Virus record (IMG/VR): IMGVR_UViG_3300034355_000265
Span: 1 to 37,654 of that record
Direction: 5' to 3' (one strand)
DNA from: a virus
DNA: 37,654 nt
Shown here: in pieces, positions 23,733-32,009 of the stretch
Position numbering within the stretch: the stretch's first letter is position 1
How the letters are laid out: each line of letters begins with the position of its first letter
Program-made: the position numbers and the translations under genes
Notes under the pieces: generated by a model
Seen by the model: only the letters and a program-made list of their open reading frames with translations
What the model was told of the DNA's origin: nothing
Databases searched by the model: none

Positions 23733-26030
23733 ATGGCAAAGCTAACGTCAAAAGGCACTTACGCCGTTTCTGACTGGTCGAACGTTGACGCCCTGTTCCC
23801 AAAGACGCGGATGGGGACTGGCGCGGAAGACTCTGACGTCACCTACCAGAATGACGCCTACACGCAATTCAAGAACCTAGAGAGCGGCTACTGGCTCCAG
23901 TTTTTGCCGCAACTTGGGTTTACTGGGCCGACTACCAAAGAGGTTGTCAACTTCCCCGGCACGGAAAACGAAGAAAGAACGACGACGATTTCCGACGAGG
24001 CTGCTGCTGCAATCCAGCAGTTCAAGGCGCAAGGTTACGATGTTGTCATCAATCCCAATAAGATTGATTCTGGCAGTAAAAGCGTAACCGAGTTTGCGTT
24101 CAAGACGCCAGACGGCAAGTTTCAAAAGACTTGGGAATACACCGGTGGCGCATGGTACGAGCAAGTTGCTCCGTACCTTGGGCTTGTGCTGCCCGGAATT
24201 CTCGGCATGGCGGGCATTACCGCCGGTAGTCTTGGCGCGTCTATCACAGGGCAAACGTCCAACGCTCTGTTAAACAACGCGGTCGGCGGCGCGATTATTG
24301 GCGGCGCAAAAGAACTGATTACCAGCGGCGGCGATTTTGAGTCCGCCATCAAAGGCGCACTGACTGGCGGCGCGTTGGGTGCTGCGGCGGAGTTGGCGCA
24401 GCCATACATCAAAGACGCCGCAAACGCGCTATCCAATCTGACCGGCGAAGAAGTCGCGCGGTTGGCCAGCACCGATGTTGCGGCGACAGACGTTGCTGTC
24501 GACTTGGGCGACGTGGATGTGGGTGGCGGAACGTCTGTGTCTGGCTATGGCGGCGCGGGCGACGTAAGCATTCAAGATGTGGCTCTTGGCGCTGACCCGC
24601 TGTACGGCGGCGCATATACCGGGTTCAACACGGCGCAGAGCTACAGCAGCCTGACGGACTATGGCAAGGACGTTTACGCGGGAGAACTTGCGCTGGGCAA
24701 GTCTCCAGATGCTGCGCTGATCAGTGCGTTTCGGGCAGAGTCGCTGAACTTTCCGACGACCGGCAACGCGCTGGCGACGGGCGGGGCTGCGACGCCCGTT
24801 ACTCCGCCGCCTAGTGGTGGAACGTCTGTGTCTGGCTATGGTAACGCAGGCGACTTTCAAGCCATGGATGTTGCAGGAGTGGGCGCAACAACGGGCGTAA
24901 CAAATGCCTTGGCTGGCGGAACGGTTGTTCCCGTCAACGCTGGAGGTGTCGCCGACACGCTATCCACCGGAATGCAGGAAGAACTCGGCCGGACCGGCGC
25001 CTACACTGGGGGTAACGCTGCTGCCGACGCAGCATTGGGCCTTGGTGCCGCAGGCACTGCCGCAGGCGTAGCGGGTGCGGGTGTGGCTGCCGGTGCAGCA
25101 GGTGCTGCCGGTGCAGCAGGTGCTGCTGGCGCAGGCGGCGTGATTACCGAAGCGGATCTGGCAGGACTAGACCCCAACCTCACGCTAGGCGGCGGCTCTG
25201 ACGTGCTAGGCGGCACTGATGTCGGCGGCGGCACAGGCGCAATCATCACGGGCGCAGCAGGCGGCGCTGGTGCGGGCGCTCTCACTGCGGGTGGCGCTAC
25301 TGCCGGCCTCACCGGCATCAAAGCCGTAGACGACTTCCTCAACTACATCGGCACGCCCGCAGGCGCTGCGGCGCTGGGTGCGTTCGGCAGCCTGGCAGGC
25401 GGGTATCTAACGGGCCAAGCGGCGAAGGACGCGGCGAACATCCAGGCGCAGTCGGCGCAGAACGCGTTGGCGCTGCAACGCGAGCAGTTTGAGTACCAAA
25501 AGGGCTTGCTGGAGCCGTATCGCAAGGCGGGCGAATCGGCGCTGGGCAGACTAAGCGGCGTGATGGGCCTCGACGGCCAACCCGCCCAGCCCCAGCAACT
25601 GCTGGACATGGACCCCGGCTACGCTTTCCGCTTGGGCGAGGGCATGAAAGCGCTGGAGCGCGTGCAGGCCGCGCGGGGCAACATGCTGTCTGGCGGGGCG
25701 ATCAAGGCAGGCCAGCGGTACGCGCAGGACTTTGCCTCGGGCGAGTACGGTAACGCGTACAACCGCCTAGCCAACATCGCCGGATTGGGGCAAACTGTCG
25801 GCGGTCAGTTGGGCTCTGCGGCCCAGCAGTTTGGCCAGACGGCAGGGGAAACGATGTCTCAGGGCGCGAATGCACTGGCGGCGGGGCGCGTGGGCCGCAC
25901 CAGCGGCTACATGGGTGGCATCGGTGGCGCTGTAGGCGCCTATCAGAACTACCAGAACCAGCAGCAGCAGAACCAGCTGTTTGGAAGGTTTCTAGACATC
26001 TACGGCCGCTCCGTCGGCGCTGGGGGCTGA
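23733..26030 (+). CDS. putative DNA-ejection (injected) virion protein 1
   Basis: A 765-residue protein with GAGG before the ATG. A hydrophobic Gly/Ala segment at about residues 150-170 (LGLVLPGILGMAGITAGSLG), an extended Gly/Ala-rich middle (about 430-540) and a conserved C-terminus (NALALQREQFEYQKGLLEPY, GYAFRLGEGMKALERVQAAR, GNMLSGGAIKAGQRYAQDFA) are typical of phage internal DNA-transfer proteins. An exact 23-base repeat (24528-24550 and 24819-24841) encodes a GGTSVSGYG motif twice. Family context suggests it is packaged in the head and forms part of the periplasmic conduit. The role is inferred from this and from position. Confidence 0.7.
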   Translation: MAKLTSKGTYAVSDWSNVDALFPKTRMGTGAEDSDVTYQNDAYTQFKNLESGYWLQFLPQLGFTGPTTKEVVNFPGTENEERTTTISDEAAAAIQQFKAQGYDVVINPNKIDSGSKSVTEFAFKTPDGKFQKTWEYTGGAWYEQVAPYLGLVLPGILGMAGITAGSLGASITGQTSNALLNNAVGGAIIGGAKELITSGGDFESAIKGALTGGALGAAAELAQPYIKDAANALSNLTGEEVARLASTDVAATDVAVDLGDVDVGGGTSVSGYGGAGDVSIQDVALGADPLYGGAYTGFNTAQSYSSLTDYGKDVYAGELALGKSPDAALISAFRAESLNFPTTGNALATGGAATPVTPPPSGGTSVSGYGNAGDFQAMDVAGVGATTGVTNALAGGTVVPVNAGGVADTLSTGMQEELGRTGAYTGGNAAADAALGLGAAGTAAGVAGAGVAAGAAGAAGAAGAAGAGGVITEADLAGLDPNLTLGGGSDVLGGTDVGGGTGAIITGAAGGAGAGALTAGGATAGLTGIKAVDDFLNYIGTPAGAAALGAFGSLAGGYLTGQAAKDAANIQAQSAQNALALQREQFEYQKGLLEPYRKAGESALGRLSGVMGLDGQPAQPQQLLDMDPGYAFRLGEGMKALERVQAARGNMLSGGAIKAGQRYAQDFASGEYGNAYNRLANIAGLGQTVGGQLGSAAQQFGQTAGETMSQGANALAAGRVGRTSGYMGGIGGAVGAYQNYQNQQQQNQLFGRFLDIYGRSVGAGG

Positions 26031-26031
26031 C

Positions 26032-27243
26032 ATGCCAATTGACGCAAGCATCATCTCGCAAGCGCGAAACATCCCGCAGATCCGGTATCAGCCGGAGTCG
26101 CAGTTTGAGTCGTTCGCCAAAATCCAGCCGACGCTGAATGCGATGCGCCAGATGCGGCAGGAGGAGATGCAGTCGCAGCAAAGCATGGCGGAACAGCAAG
26201 CGCTGCAAGAGATTCGCCAGCGCGGCTACGATCCAGAGGAGATTGGCACGCTTTTGCAGATGCACGGCAAGACACAAGCGCAGATGGAGCTGGGTGTCAA
26301 AATGGTGCAAGCGGCCCGCGCCGGGAGAGCTGATCAGCGACCGTCAGTGGTTAGGCCGGGAGAAGCTCTTGTGTCGCCGGCAGGGCAGGAGTTGTACCGT
26401 GCGCAAGCGGATCAAAAGCCAAAGCTGGAGAAGGTGCAGCTTGGAGACAGGGTGGCGTTTATTGACATGAACCCATCCAGTCCGACGTTCCGGCAAGAGG
26501 TTGTGTCGCAAGCGATGGGCGCGGCGCCGGAAGCGCCGGGAGCGGCAGAGGCGCGAGGGATTAACCGGCAACGCGCCGAGTTAGAGGCGCAGCGGCTAGA
26601 CCTTGAGCGTCAGCGCGTTCAAGCGCAGGCGAGCAGAGATGCGCAGGCTACCGCAAGGCTTGACCAACAACTTGCGCAAAATGCGGAGCGTTTACAGCTT
26701 GAGCGCAGGCGCGTGGAGTTGGCCGAAGGGCGTCCTACGCCAGCGGCGGAAAAAGCGCAAATGGATGCAAGGCAACGGGTGACTAACCTTGAAACCACAA
26801 TCAAAGAGCTTCGGGACATTAGCGCGCCTGGCGGTCTAATTGACCAGTCCACAGGAAGTGGCGTCGGCGCCGCAACGGACGTTGCTGCCGGCATGGTTGG
26901 TATTGCAACGCCTGGTGCGATTGCTATTGGCAAGTTGCAACCAATTGCAGACTTGGTGTTGAAAAGCGTTCCGCGTTTTGAGGGCCCGCAGTCTGACAAA
27001 GACACGCAATCGTACAAAGAGGCCGCTGGCCGCTTGGCAGATCCGACTGTCCCTACAAAAATTCGCAAAGAGGCAGCGCAAACCATAATTCGCCTGATGG
27101 AAAAGTCTAAGACTCAGGCGCAGGCCGCAGCCGCACAGCCTGCGGTTCGCGCCGCAACACCCCAGTCATCCGCAGTTCCTGCTGGCGTTGACGCCGAAGA
27201 CTGGAAGTACATGACCGACGAGGAGAAATCGCTGTGGAAATGA
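26032..27243 (+). CDS. putative ejection protein 2, coiled coil
   Basis: A 403-residue helical protein, GGGGG before ATG 26032. It opens with MPIDASIISQARNIPQIRYQ and a Gln/Met-rich helix (MRQMRQEEMQSQQSMAEQQA). Residues about 175-260 form a long Arg/Gln/Glu coiled coil (ELEAQRLDLERQRVQAQASR). The end (DAEDWKYMTDEEKSLWK) is short and acidic. Position between the 765- and 688-residue proteins fits the three-gene ejection set of P22-like phages (gp7, gp20, gp16). There is no direct motif proof. Confidence 0.6.
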   Translation: MPIDASIISQARNIPQIRYQPESQFESFAKIQPTLNAMRQMRQEEMQSQQSMAEQQALQEIRQRGYDPEEIGTLLQMHGKTQAQMELGVKMVQAARAGRADQRPSVVRPGEALVSPAGQELYRAQADQKPKLEKVQLGDRVAFIDMNPSSPTFRQEVVSQAMGAAPEAPGAAEARGINRQRAELEAQRLDLERQRVQAQASRDAQATARLDQQLAQNAERLQLERRRVELAEGRPTPAAEKAQMDARQRVTNLETTIKELRDISAPGGLIDQSTGSGVGAATDVAAGMVGIATPGAIAIGKLQPIADLVLKSVPRFEGPQSDKDTQSYKEAAGRLADPTVPTKIRKEAAQTIIRLMEKSKTQAQAAAAQPAVRAATPQSSAVPAGVDAEDWKYMTDEEKSLWK

Positions 27244-29300
27244 CTGTTGAGCAGCAGCGCGCACTTGCGGTTGCGCGTGCGCGTCGCCGCAGAGCAGAAA
27301 CTTCTACAACACCGCCGGGCCAAATTCCTGGCGCTGGGCCGCATCAGGCGCCGCCTGCGGCCGAGATTTCTGTTGGGCGCAGGGTTGCGCAAGGTGTGCA
27401 ACGTAACGTCGGTCAGATCGTCAGCGCGCTTCAACCATCCGCAGAAATGCTTGCAGCTGCAGGAGGCGCCGTTCGCGGAGCCGCTGCGATGGCCCCCGCT
27501 GGTCCGGTAGCAGCGGCTGCAGGCGGCGTTGCTGGCGGCATCGCCGGCTTTACTGGGGCGCGTACTGGGGCTGAATTGCTGCAAGGCCAGCAGCCTGACG
27601 TGCAAGGCGCGGTGCAAGAAGCGGTTGCCGGCGAACTGATTGGGCGAGGTGCCGCGTCTGCGATTCGCACCGGCGCGCGTGGACTGGACTATTTGCGATC
27701 GCTGCCGCAGAACAAAGCTGTCAACATCGCTCGGCAGGCGGCAGGGCCGGAAGCAAAAAACATTCGCGCCGCACTGCAAGGCGCAGAACCCGGCATGACG
27801 CCGGCCCAAGCGACGGCGGGGTCGCCTCGGCAGGCTTGGCAAGCGCTGTTGGCCTTTGAGCCCACAGACTTTGCTGCGGACGTTGCGCGCCGGCAGAAGG
27901 CTCTGTCTCAGTCTCAATTGGCCGGCCTAGCGGGCGGCCCATCTGCCACTGCGGCACGCGAGACTGCGGAAGCAGGCAAACAGCAGCTGACCGATATTAC
28001 GTCGCCGATGCGCGAAACGGAACTTGCTGCGGCGAACGAAGCCCAGCGAGTGATGAATGCGCTGGTGCCGCGCAGGCAGCAAAAGCAGGGCTCAATGGTA
28101 TCGGCCCTGCAAGAATCAGGACGTACAGGCACTGAAGCCGCGCAACGCACAGAGTCTGCCGTTCAGCAGTTGCAGCGCGTGGTTCCCGGGCAAATTCCAT
28201 CCGTCAGCGCCCGGCAAACGGCGCGCGTGCAAGCGGCGGCTGGAGCCCAGCAGCAGGAGGCGTCGAATCTGTTTGCCGACATTTCCCGTCAACGTCGAGC
28301 GGAGCGGGATTTCATTGATCGACAGATTGGCAGCCTAGAGGCGTATGGACTGCGGCCGCTGGACATCAATCCTGTGGTGCAGCGCATTGACACAACGCTG
28401 AATACGCCAGGCATTCGCGCCAGCACGGATGTGACGCGAGTCATGTCGCTGCTGAAAGACGATTTGCTGAATTTGGCAGAGCGGAACGGTGGCGTCATTG
28501 ACGCGCACGATCTGTACACGCTGCGGAAGGAAGGCGTGGCGCAGCGCGTGCGGGATGTTCTGAAGCAGGACGACCCGAAAGCGGCAGCCAAAGTCACTGC
28601 GGCAGTGGTGGACAAGTTTCGCCCGCTCATTGACAACGCAATCGAGCAGGCGGGCGGCACTGGATGGCGTCAATATCTTGACACCTACAGCAAAGGCATG
28701 GACGTTATTGCGCGCAAGCAGATGGCCGCGCAGGCGCTGGACATGTTCAAGGGCAACCCGCAGGATTACGTCAGGCTGGTGCGCGGCGACAACCCTGACG
28801 CGGTGGAGGCGATCTTCGGGCCTGGCCGCTACAGCATCTTTAAAGAGATGACTGCAGAGATGCCAACGCTGGACAAGGTTGCGCGAATTGTCGAGGCCGA
28901 CAAACTGGCAGCAGAAAAGGCTGCCGGCGGCAGGGGCGAATTGGCGCAAATCTTGGAAGCCAATCGCGCAAAGTTGCGGCTTCCCAACTGGTTCAGTCCG
29001 ACCATCACTGCTGCAAACATGCGACTTGCCGACGTTGAGAAGCGCGTCAACAAGAAAACCATCGACATGATCCGCAAGGCGGCCGAGTCCAACCAAGGAA
29101 TGATTGACTTGCTGGACGGCTTGCCAATCAAGGAGCGCCAGAAGCTGTTGCGGCTTGTGACCGACATTTCCACGTCTGGCGTCGGTCAAGCAGTCATTCC
29201 TGCGGCGCGCGCAGCAGTTGCGCCGACAATCGGCGAACTGTTTCGCAAGGCAGAAAACGCCCTCGCCCCCGAACCCATCAACGCCCTGACCGCGCCATGA
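27234..29300 (+). CDS. putative ejection protein 3
   Basis: A 688-residue protein; GTG 27234 is chosen because GAGGAG stands 8 bases upstream (an in-frame ATG at 27240 also overlaps the upstream stop). The N-terminus is basic and Ala/Gln-rich. About residues 75-110 hold a Gly/Ala hydrophobic stretch (MAPAGPVAAAAGGVAGGIAG). The rest is long amphipathic helices (DVTRVMSLLKDDLLNLAERN, LDKVARIVEADKLAAEKAAG). I see no lysozyme or transglycosylase motif. Position and composition suit the largest injected protein of the set. Confidence 0.62.
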   Translation: MEMTVEQQRALAVARARRRRAETSTTPPGQIPGAGPHQAPPAAEISVGRRVAQGVQRNVGQIVSALQPSAEMLAAAGGAVRGAAAMAPAGPVAAAAGGVAGGIAGFTGARTGAELLQGQQPDVQGAVQEAVAGELIGRGAASAIRTGARGLDYLRSLPQNKAVNIARQAAGPEAKNIRAALQGAEPGMTPAQATAGSPRQAWQALLAFEPTDFAADVARRQKALSQSQLAGLAGGPSATAARETAEAGKQQLTDITSPMRETELAAANEAQRVMNALVPRRQQKQGSMVSALQESGRTGTEAAQRTESAVQQLQRVVPGQIPSVSARQTARVQAAAGAQQQEASNLFADISRQRRAERDFIDRQIGSLEAYGLRPLDINPVVQRIDTTLNTPGIRASTDVTRVMSLLKDDLLNLAERNGGVIDAHDLYTLRKEGVAQRVRDVLKQDDPKAAAKVTAAVVDKFRPLIDNAIEQAGGTGWRQYLDTYSKGMDVIARKQMAAQALDMFKGNPQDYVRLVRGDNPDAVEAIFGPGRYSIFKEMTAEMPTLDKVARIVEADKLAAEKAAGGRGELAQILEANRAKLRLPNWFSPTITAANMRLADVEKRVNKKTIDMIRKAAESNQGMIDLLDGLPIKERQKLLRLVTDISTSGVGQAVIPAARAAVAPTIGELFRKAENALAPEPINALTAP

Positions 29301-29503
29301 GCCTGACACTTGAACAGAAGTCCGACATCGTGACGGAAGTCACAAAGGCCGCGCCTCCTGTGACGGTAGCGGGTGCCACAATCGCCGGCATGCAGGTCAA
29401 CGACATGATCCTCTGGGCGACACTGCTCTACCTCGTACTTCAGATCGGCTTTCTGCTGTATCGCTGGGGTCGACTGCATTTCCAAGGCAGGGAAGGCGAA
29501 TGA
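29297..29503 (+). CDS. single-pass membrane protein, holin candidate
   Basis: A 68-residue protein coupled by ATGA. A soluble head (VTKAAPPVTVAGATIAGMQV) leads into one membrane helix (MILWATLLYLVLQIGFLLYR, about residues 38-57) and a basic tail (WGRLHFQGREGE). This small family is frequent at the start of lysis cassettes and is often called holin. With a second, three-helix holin type two genes on, it may be a pinholin, antiholin or accessory lysis protein. Confidence 0.7.
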   Translation: MSLTLEQKSDIVTEVTKAAPPVTVAGATIAGMQVNDMILWATLLYLVLQIGFLLYRWGRLHFQGREGE

Positions 29504-29772
29504 AACACGCGGCACTGGCCCTTCTGATTGCGGCCGGTGCTGCAAACGCCAACGTCGTGGCCATCGCCACGCACGAGAACATCCGCCTTGAGTTGCACAA
29601 CGTCGCAGGCCCGTGTCAAGAGCGTGCGTTGTGGGCCGTCATCACTGACGGCAAACGCACCATCAGCGGATGCTGGGTGCCAAAGCCGCCAGATCAGGTC
29701 GCCATTGCTTGGCTGGACGGCGACTACACCACGCTGCCGATTGCCGTGTTTCGTGAACCGGAGAAGCTATGA
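29500..29772 (+). CDS. secreted lysis-cassette protein, unknown
   Basis: A 90-residue protein starting MKHAALALLIAAGAANANVV: a basic n-region, hydrophobic core and AxA-type cleavage site near residue 18 make a signal peptide likely. The mature part (about 70 residues) has two cysteines (GPCQERALW, SGCWVPKPP) that may form a disulphide in the periplasm. It lacks the lipobox of Rz1. It sits between the two holin candidates, joined by ATGA on both sides, so a role at the envelope during lysis is likely. The mechanism is unknown. Confidence 0.68.
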   Translation: MKHAALALLIAAGAANANVVAIATHENIRLELHNVAGPCQERALWAVITDGKRTISGCWVPKPPDQVAIAWLDGDYTTLPIAVFREPEKL

Positions 29773-30173
29773 ACCCGCTACTGGTAGGCCCGCTGTTCGA
29801 GGTGAGCAAGACGCTGATTGACCGTTTCTTCCCAGACCCGGAGAAGAAGCGCGAGGCCGAGGCGAAGTTCCTCGACATGGCCATGCAGGGTGAACTGAAG
29901 CAGGTCATCGCGCAACTGGAGATCAACGCCCGCGAGGCCGCTCACCCGACGATCTGGGTGGCTGGGTGGCGTCCGTTCGTCGGCTGGGTGGGTGGCCTGG
30001 GCCTGTTCTACGCCACGATTGGCCAGCCGCTGCTGACCTGGGCCGGCATGATCAAGGGCTGGCCTGCGCCGCCCGTGCTGGACACGGATCTGCTGTGGGT
30101 CGTGCTGTCTGGGATGCTGGGCATCGGCGGCCTCAGAACCTACGAGAAGTCGAAGGGAGTGGCGTCGAAATGA
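29769..30173 (+). CDS. holin (3TM / GTA-holin type)
   Basis: A 134-residue protein of the holin family known from gene transfer agents and many phages. A charged amphipathic N-terminus (FPDPEKKREAEAKFLDMAMQ) is followed by hydrophobic helices (WRPFVGWVGGLGLFYATIGQ, LLWVVLSGMLGIGGLRTYEK). It would form the inner-membrane lesions that release the endolysin at a set time. It overlaps the upstream secreted protein and the downstream endolysin by ATGA. Confidence 0.85.
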   Translation: MNPLLVGPLFEVSKTLIDRFFPDPEKKREAEAKFLDMAMQGELKQVIAQLEINAREAAHPTIWVAGWRPFVGWVGGLGLFYATIGQPLLTWAGMIKGWPAPPVLDTDLLWVVLSGMLGIGGLRTYEKSKGVASK

Positions 30174-30541
30174 GCGTTGAATGGAGCCGCTACCCGAATT
30201 TCAAGCGCGACGAATTCACCTGCCGCTGCGGCTGCGGCCGCAACGAGATGAAGCCCGAGTTCCTAGAACGCCTCCAGGCGCTGCGTGCGGCGTACGGTAA
30301 GCCTCTGCACATCACCAGCGGCTATCGCTGCCCACAGCACCCTGTAGAGGCCTCCAAGGCCGCGCCCGGCATGCACACCACCGGCCTAGCCGCTGACATC
30401 GGCATCAGCGGTGCCGAGGCCGTCGCGCTGCTGCGCCTGGCGCTGGATGCAGGGTTCCGGGGCGTCGGCGTGCAGCAGAAGGGCAACGGCAGGTTCTTGC
30501 ACGTCGATCTGCGGGAGACGCCGACGATCTGGAGTTATTGA
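30170..30541 (+). CDS. endolysin, M15-type peptidase
   Basis: A 123-residue peptidase M15 (VanY/DacA-like) endolysin. SGYRCPQHP (50-58), MHTTGLAADI (68-77) and FLHVDLRE (109-116) give the zinc ligands H69, D76 and H111. The CRCGCGR start is typical of this phage subgroup. It cleaves peptide bonds in peptidoglycan. There is no signal peptide, so it depends on the holin for release. It is the last gene of the late operon and runs 7 bases into the convergent leftward gene. Confidence 0.92.
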   Translation: MSVEWSRYPNFKRDEFTCRCGCGRNEMKPEFLERLQALRAAYGKPLHITSGYRCPQHPVEASKAAPGMHTTGLAADIGISGAEAVALLRLALDAGFRGVGVQQKGNGRFLHVDLRETPTIWSY

Positions 30542-31011
30542 GGAAGTTGTTCCAGTACACGCATCTGCCCACACTCCATCCTGCGTACAATCCGTTGCTC
30601 GGCGAGAAACTTCTCGCCCTGCGTCATGTCGGCCGTGGCCTCTGACCAAGCCGCAAACAGCGCCCGCAGGTCTGCCAGTTCCTGCGCCCGCACGGCACGC
30701 TGTCCGAGCCTGTAGCGCGTGGTGATGGCGATGCAGGCGTCCTCGGCGTGGCGCACGATGTCGTCAGGGTCGCGGGCCTTGCCGGCCTTGACCAGATCCT
30801 CCAGCAGCGCGGCGGCAGCGAAGATGCAGGACCACTGCTGCTGACTGGCTTTGCCCTGCGCTACGCTGGTGATGGCCGAGTCCAGCGCCAGCGCCCAGAC
30901 GGTGCGGTCGTCGATGTGCAGGGCGGCGGCGCCCATCATGGCGACGACGTGGGCTTTGGCGTTGATGCCATGGGGCTTGTACTGCTTGCGGGGTTTGGAT
31001 GACTTAGGCAT
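30535..31011 (-). CDS. hypothetical helical protein, last gene of leftward early operon
   Basis: A 158-residue protein starting MPKSSKPRKQYKPHGINAKA: a basic tail, then long helices (DRTVWALALDSAITSVAQGK, WSCIFAAAALLEDLVKAGKA, DIVRHAEDACIAITTRYRLG). KPHGINAKAH is a recurring feature of a phage family of unknown function. It overlaps the wHTH gene upstream by 8 bases, and its TAA is inside the endolysin's end, so two converging operons share bases. Confidence 0.72.
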   Translation of the reverse strand: MPKSSKPRKQYKPHGINAKAHVVAMMGAAALHIDDRTVWALALDSAITSVAQGKASQQQWSCIFAAAALLEDLVKAGKARDPDDIVRHAEDACIAITTRYRLGQRAVRAQELADLRALFAAWSEATADMTQGEKFLAEQRIVRRMECGQMRVLEQLPQ

Positions 31012-31213
31012 CTGGATGGTTCCAGTGGTAGACGTAATGCCTGCTGACTTTTTCGCAGCGCAACAGGCCTTCTTCTGTCATGAGACGCAGCCACCAGTGC
31101 AGCGCGGTGCGGTCCATACCCGTCAATTCAGACAACTCGGCTATCGTGCGCGGTGCGCGCACCAGCAGGCCAAGCATGTCCACGATTTTTGACCGATTGG
31201 GTGCGGCTCTCAT
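31004..31213 (-). CDS. small winged-helix/HTH protein
   Basis: A 69-residue protein from ATG 31213 (a GTG one codon earlier is equally well placed behind AAGGA). NRSKIVDMLGLLVRAPRTIA, ELSELTGMDRTALHWWLRLM and TEEGLLRCEKVSRHYVYHW give helices 1-3 and a beta wing, as in ArsR- and MarR-like folds. It probably binds DNA and may regulate the early operon or antagonise a host regulator. Its start region lies within the downstream part of the next gene's frame. Confidence 0.78.
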   Translation of the reverse strand: MRAAPNRSKIVDMLGLLVRAPRTIAELSELTGMDRTALHWWLRLMTEEGLLRCEKVSRHYVYHWNHPDA

Positions 31214-31367
31214 CACTTGGTATCCTTTGCTCGCACGGAACGCCCTCTAGCTCCCAAGGGCCTGTCCACGTCTGCCGATCATGCGGCGGGTCGGTGCGGC
31301 GTCGGCAGGTTGCGCACTCTGGCAGGTCAGTGCCGAGGCAGCGGGCTACGTCGGCGGGGAGGGTCAT
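31128..31367 (-). CDS. small Cys-rich protein, CxxC type
   Basis: A 79-residue protein with AAGGAG six bases before ATG 31367. PECATCRRRTDPPHDRQTW followed by PCEQRI fits a widespread small phage family with CxxCxRRT and a late Cys, probably a zinc site. Relatives usually end soon after the last Cys. Here the frame runs on for about 30 residues and overlaps the wHTH gene by 86 bases in another frame, so the C-terminus may be an unselected extension or mark a lost stop. Function unknown. Confidence 0.65.
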   Translation of the reverse strand: MTLPADVARCLGTDLPECATCRRRTDPPHDRQTWTGPWELEGVPCEQRIPSDESRTQSVKNRGHAWPAGARTAHDSRVV

Positions 31368-31447
31368 ATCTTGCTCCTTATCCACCGCCACAGCGGCAGC
31401 AGTGCTAGTCCGTTGACGAAACCGCGCAGGAAGGCGCGGAGTTTCAT
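31364..31447 (-). CDS. 27-residue membrane-associated peptide
   Basis: ATG 31447 has AGAGGA seven bases upstream and overlaps the previous stop (ATGA); the frame ends TGA in an ATGA overlap with the next gene. The peptide begins MKLRAFLRGFVNGLALLPLW and ends RWIRSKI: basic, with an amphipathic or short membrane helix. The two overlaps and the ribosome site make it very likely to be translated. Role unknown. Confidence 0.6.
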   Translation of the reverse strand: MKLRAFLRGFVNGLALLPLWRWIRSKI

Positions 31448-31656
31448 GGCTTGTTCCTCTCTGCCAGCATGGCGTCGGCCATTTTGTAAGCACGCGCCGC
31501 AGTCCAAGCGAAATCGCTTTCGTGTATGCCGTCGGTCATCTCTGCCTGCATCGCCTTCGCCGCGAAATAATCGCGCAGGGTCATGCCTACATCGCCGAGG
31601 TAATTGTCGTAGTTCGCTTTTGTCGTTGGAAACGCCGGTCCTCCGGTGTTTTTCAT
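31444..31656 (-). CDS. conserved small phage protein (GGPAFP family)
   Basis: A 70-residue protein from ATG 31656, AAGGAG six bases before it. MKNTGGPAFPTTKANYDNYL and GMTLRDYFAAKAMQAEM are diagnostic of a very widespread phage protein with no assigned function. The second half is helical (DFAWTAARAYKMADAMLAER). It overlaps both neighbours by ATGA. Its frequency in unrelated phages suggests a host-interaction role, but nothing is shown here. Confidence 0.8.
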   Translation of the reverse strand: MKNTGGPAFPTTKANYDNYLGDVGMTLRDYFAAKAMQAEMTDGIHESDFAWTAARAYKMADAMLAERNKP

Positions 31657-32009
31657 GTCTTGCTCCTTGCGCGGATGGCTGCGGCGCACTTACGAATAGC
31701 CGCCACTTCTACCGTAATAGGCATGTCAAATAGGTTCGTGGCGTCGCACTCCTTGGCACACGCCTCGCGCTCCATCAACACCTCAACCTCCAAGCCTTCC
31801 GAAATCTGCGTGCCGAGGTGGTCCAGCAGATCCTCTATCGTGTCGCCGTGGCCGGTGGCGTAGCCCATGCTGCGCATCCAGTGGGCGAGTTTCTCGCGCT
31901 CTGCTGCGGCGACGAGGGAGGCGAAGCGGGTAAGCAAAAACGTTTGGTCTGACGACCACCAGATAATTCCAGCCTCTCGCGCCATGCGCAGGATGTCTTC
32001 TTGGGTCAT
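31653..32009 (-). CDS. conserved small phage protein, helical
   Basis: A 118-residue protein starting MTQEDILRMAREAGIIWWSS, GAAGGAG before ATG 32009. LLTRFASLVAAAEREKLAHW and EREACAKECDATN are commonly seen in phage proteins that carry a start like this one. Cys pairs late in the chain (AKECD, IRKCAAA) might bind metal. Overlaps both neighbours by ATGA. Function not known. Confidence 0.78.
   Translation of the reverse strand: MTQEDILRMAREAGIIWWSSDQTFLLTRFASLVAAAEREKLAHWMRSMGYATGHGDTIEDLLDHLGTQISEGLEVEVLMEREACAKECDATNLFDMPITVEVAAIRKCAAAIRARSKT

Noticed and set aside
31378-31386. DnaA-box-like TTATCCACC
   Set aside because: It is a single imperfect copy inside a coding region; one such match is expected by chance.
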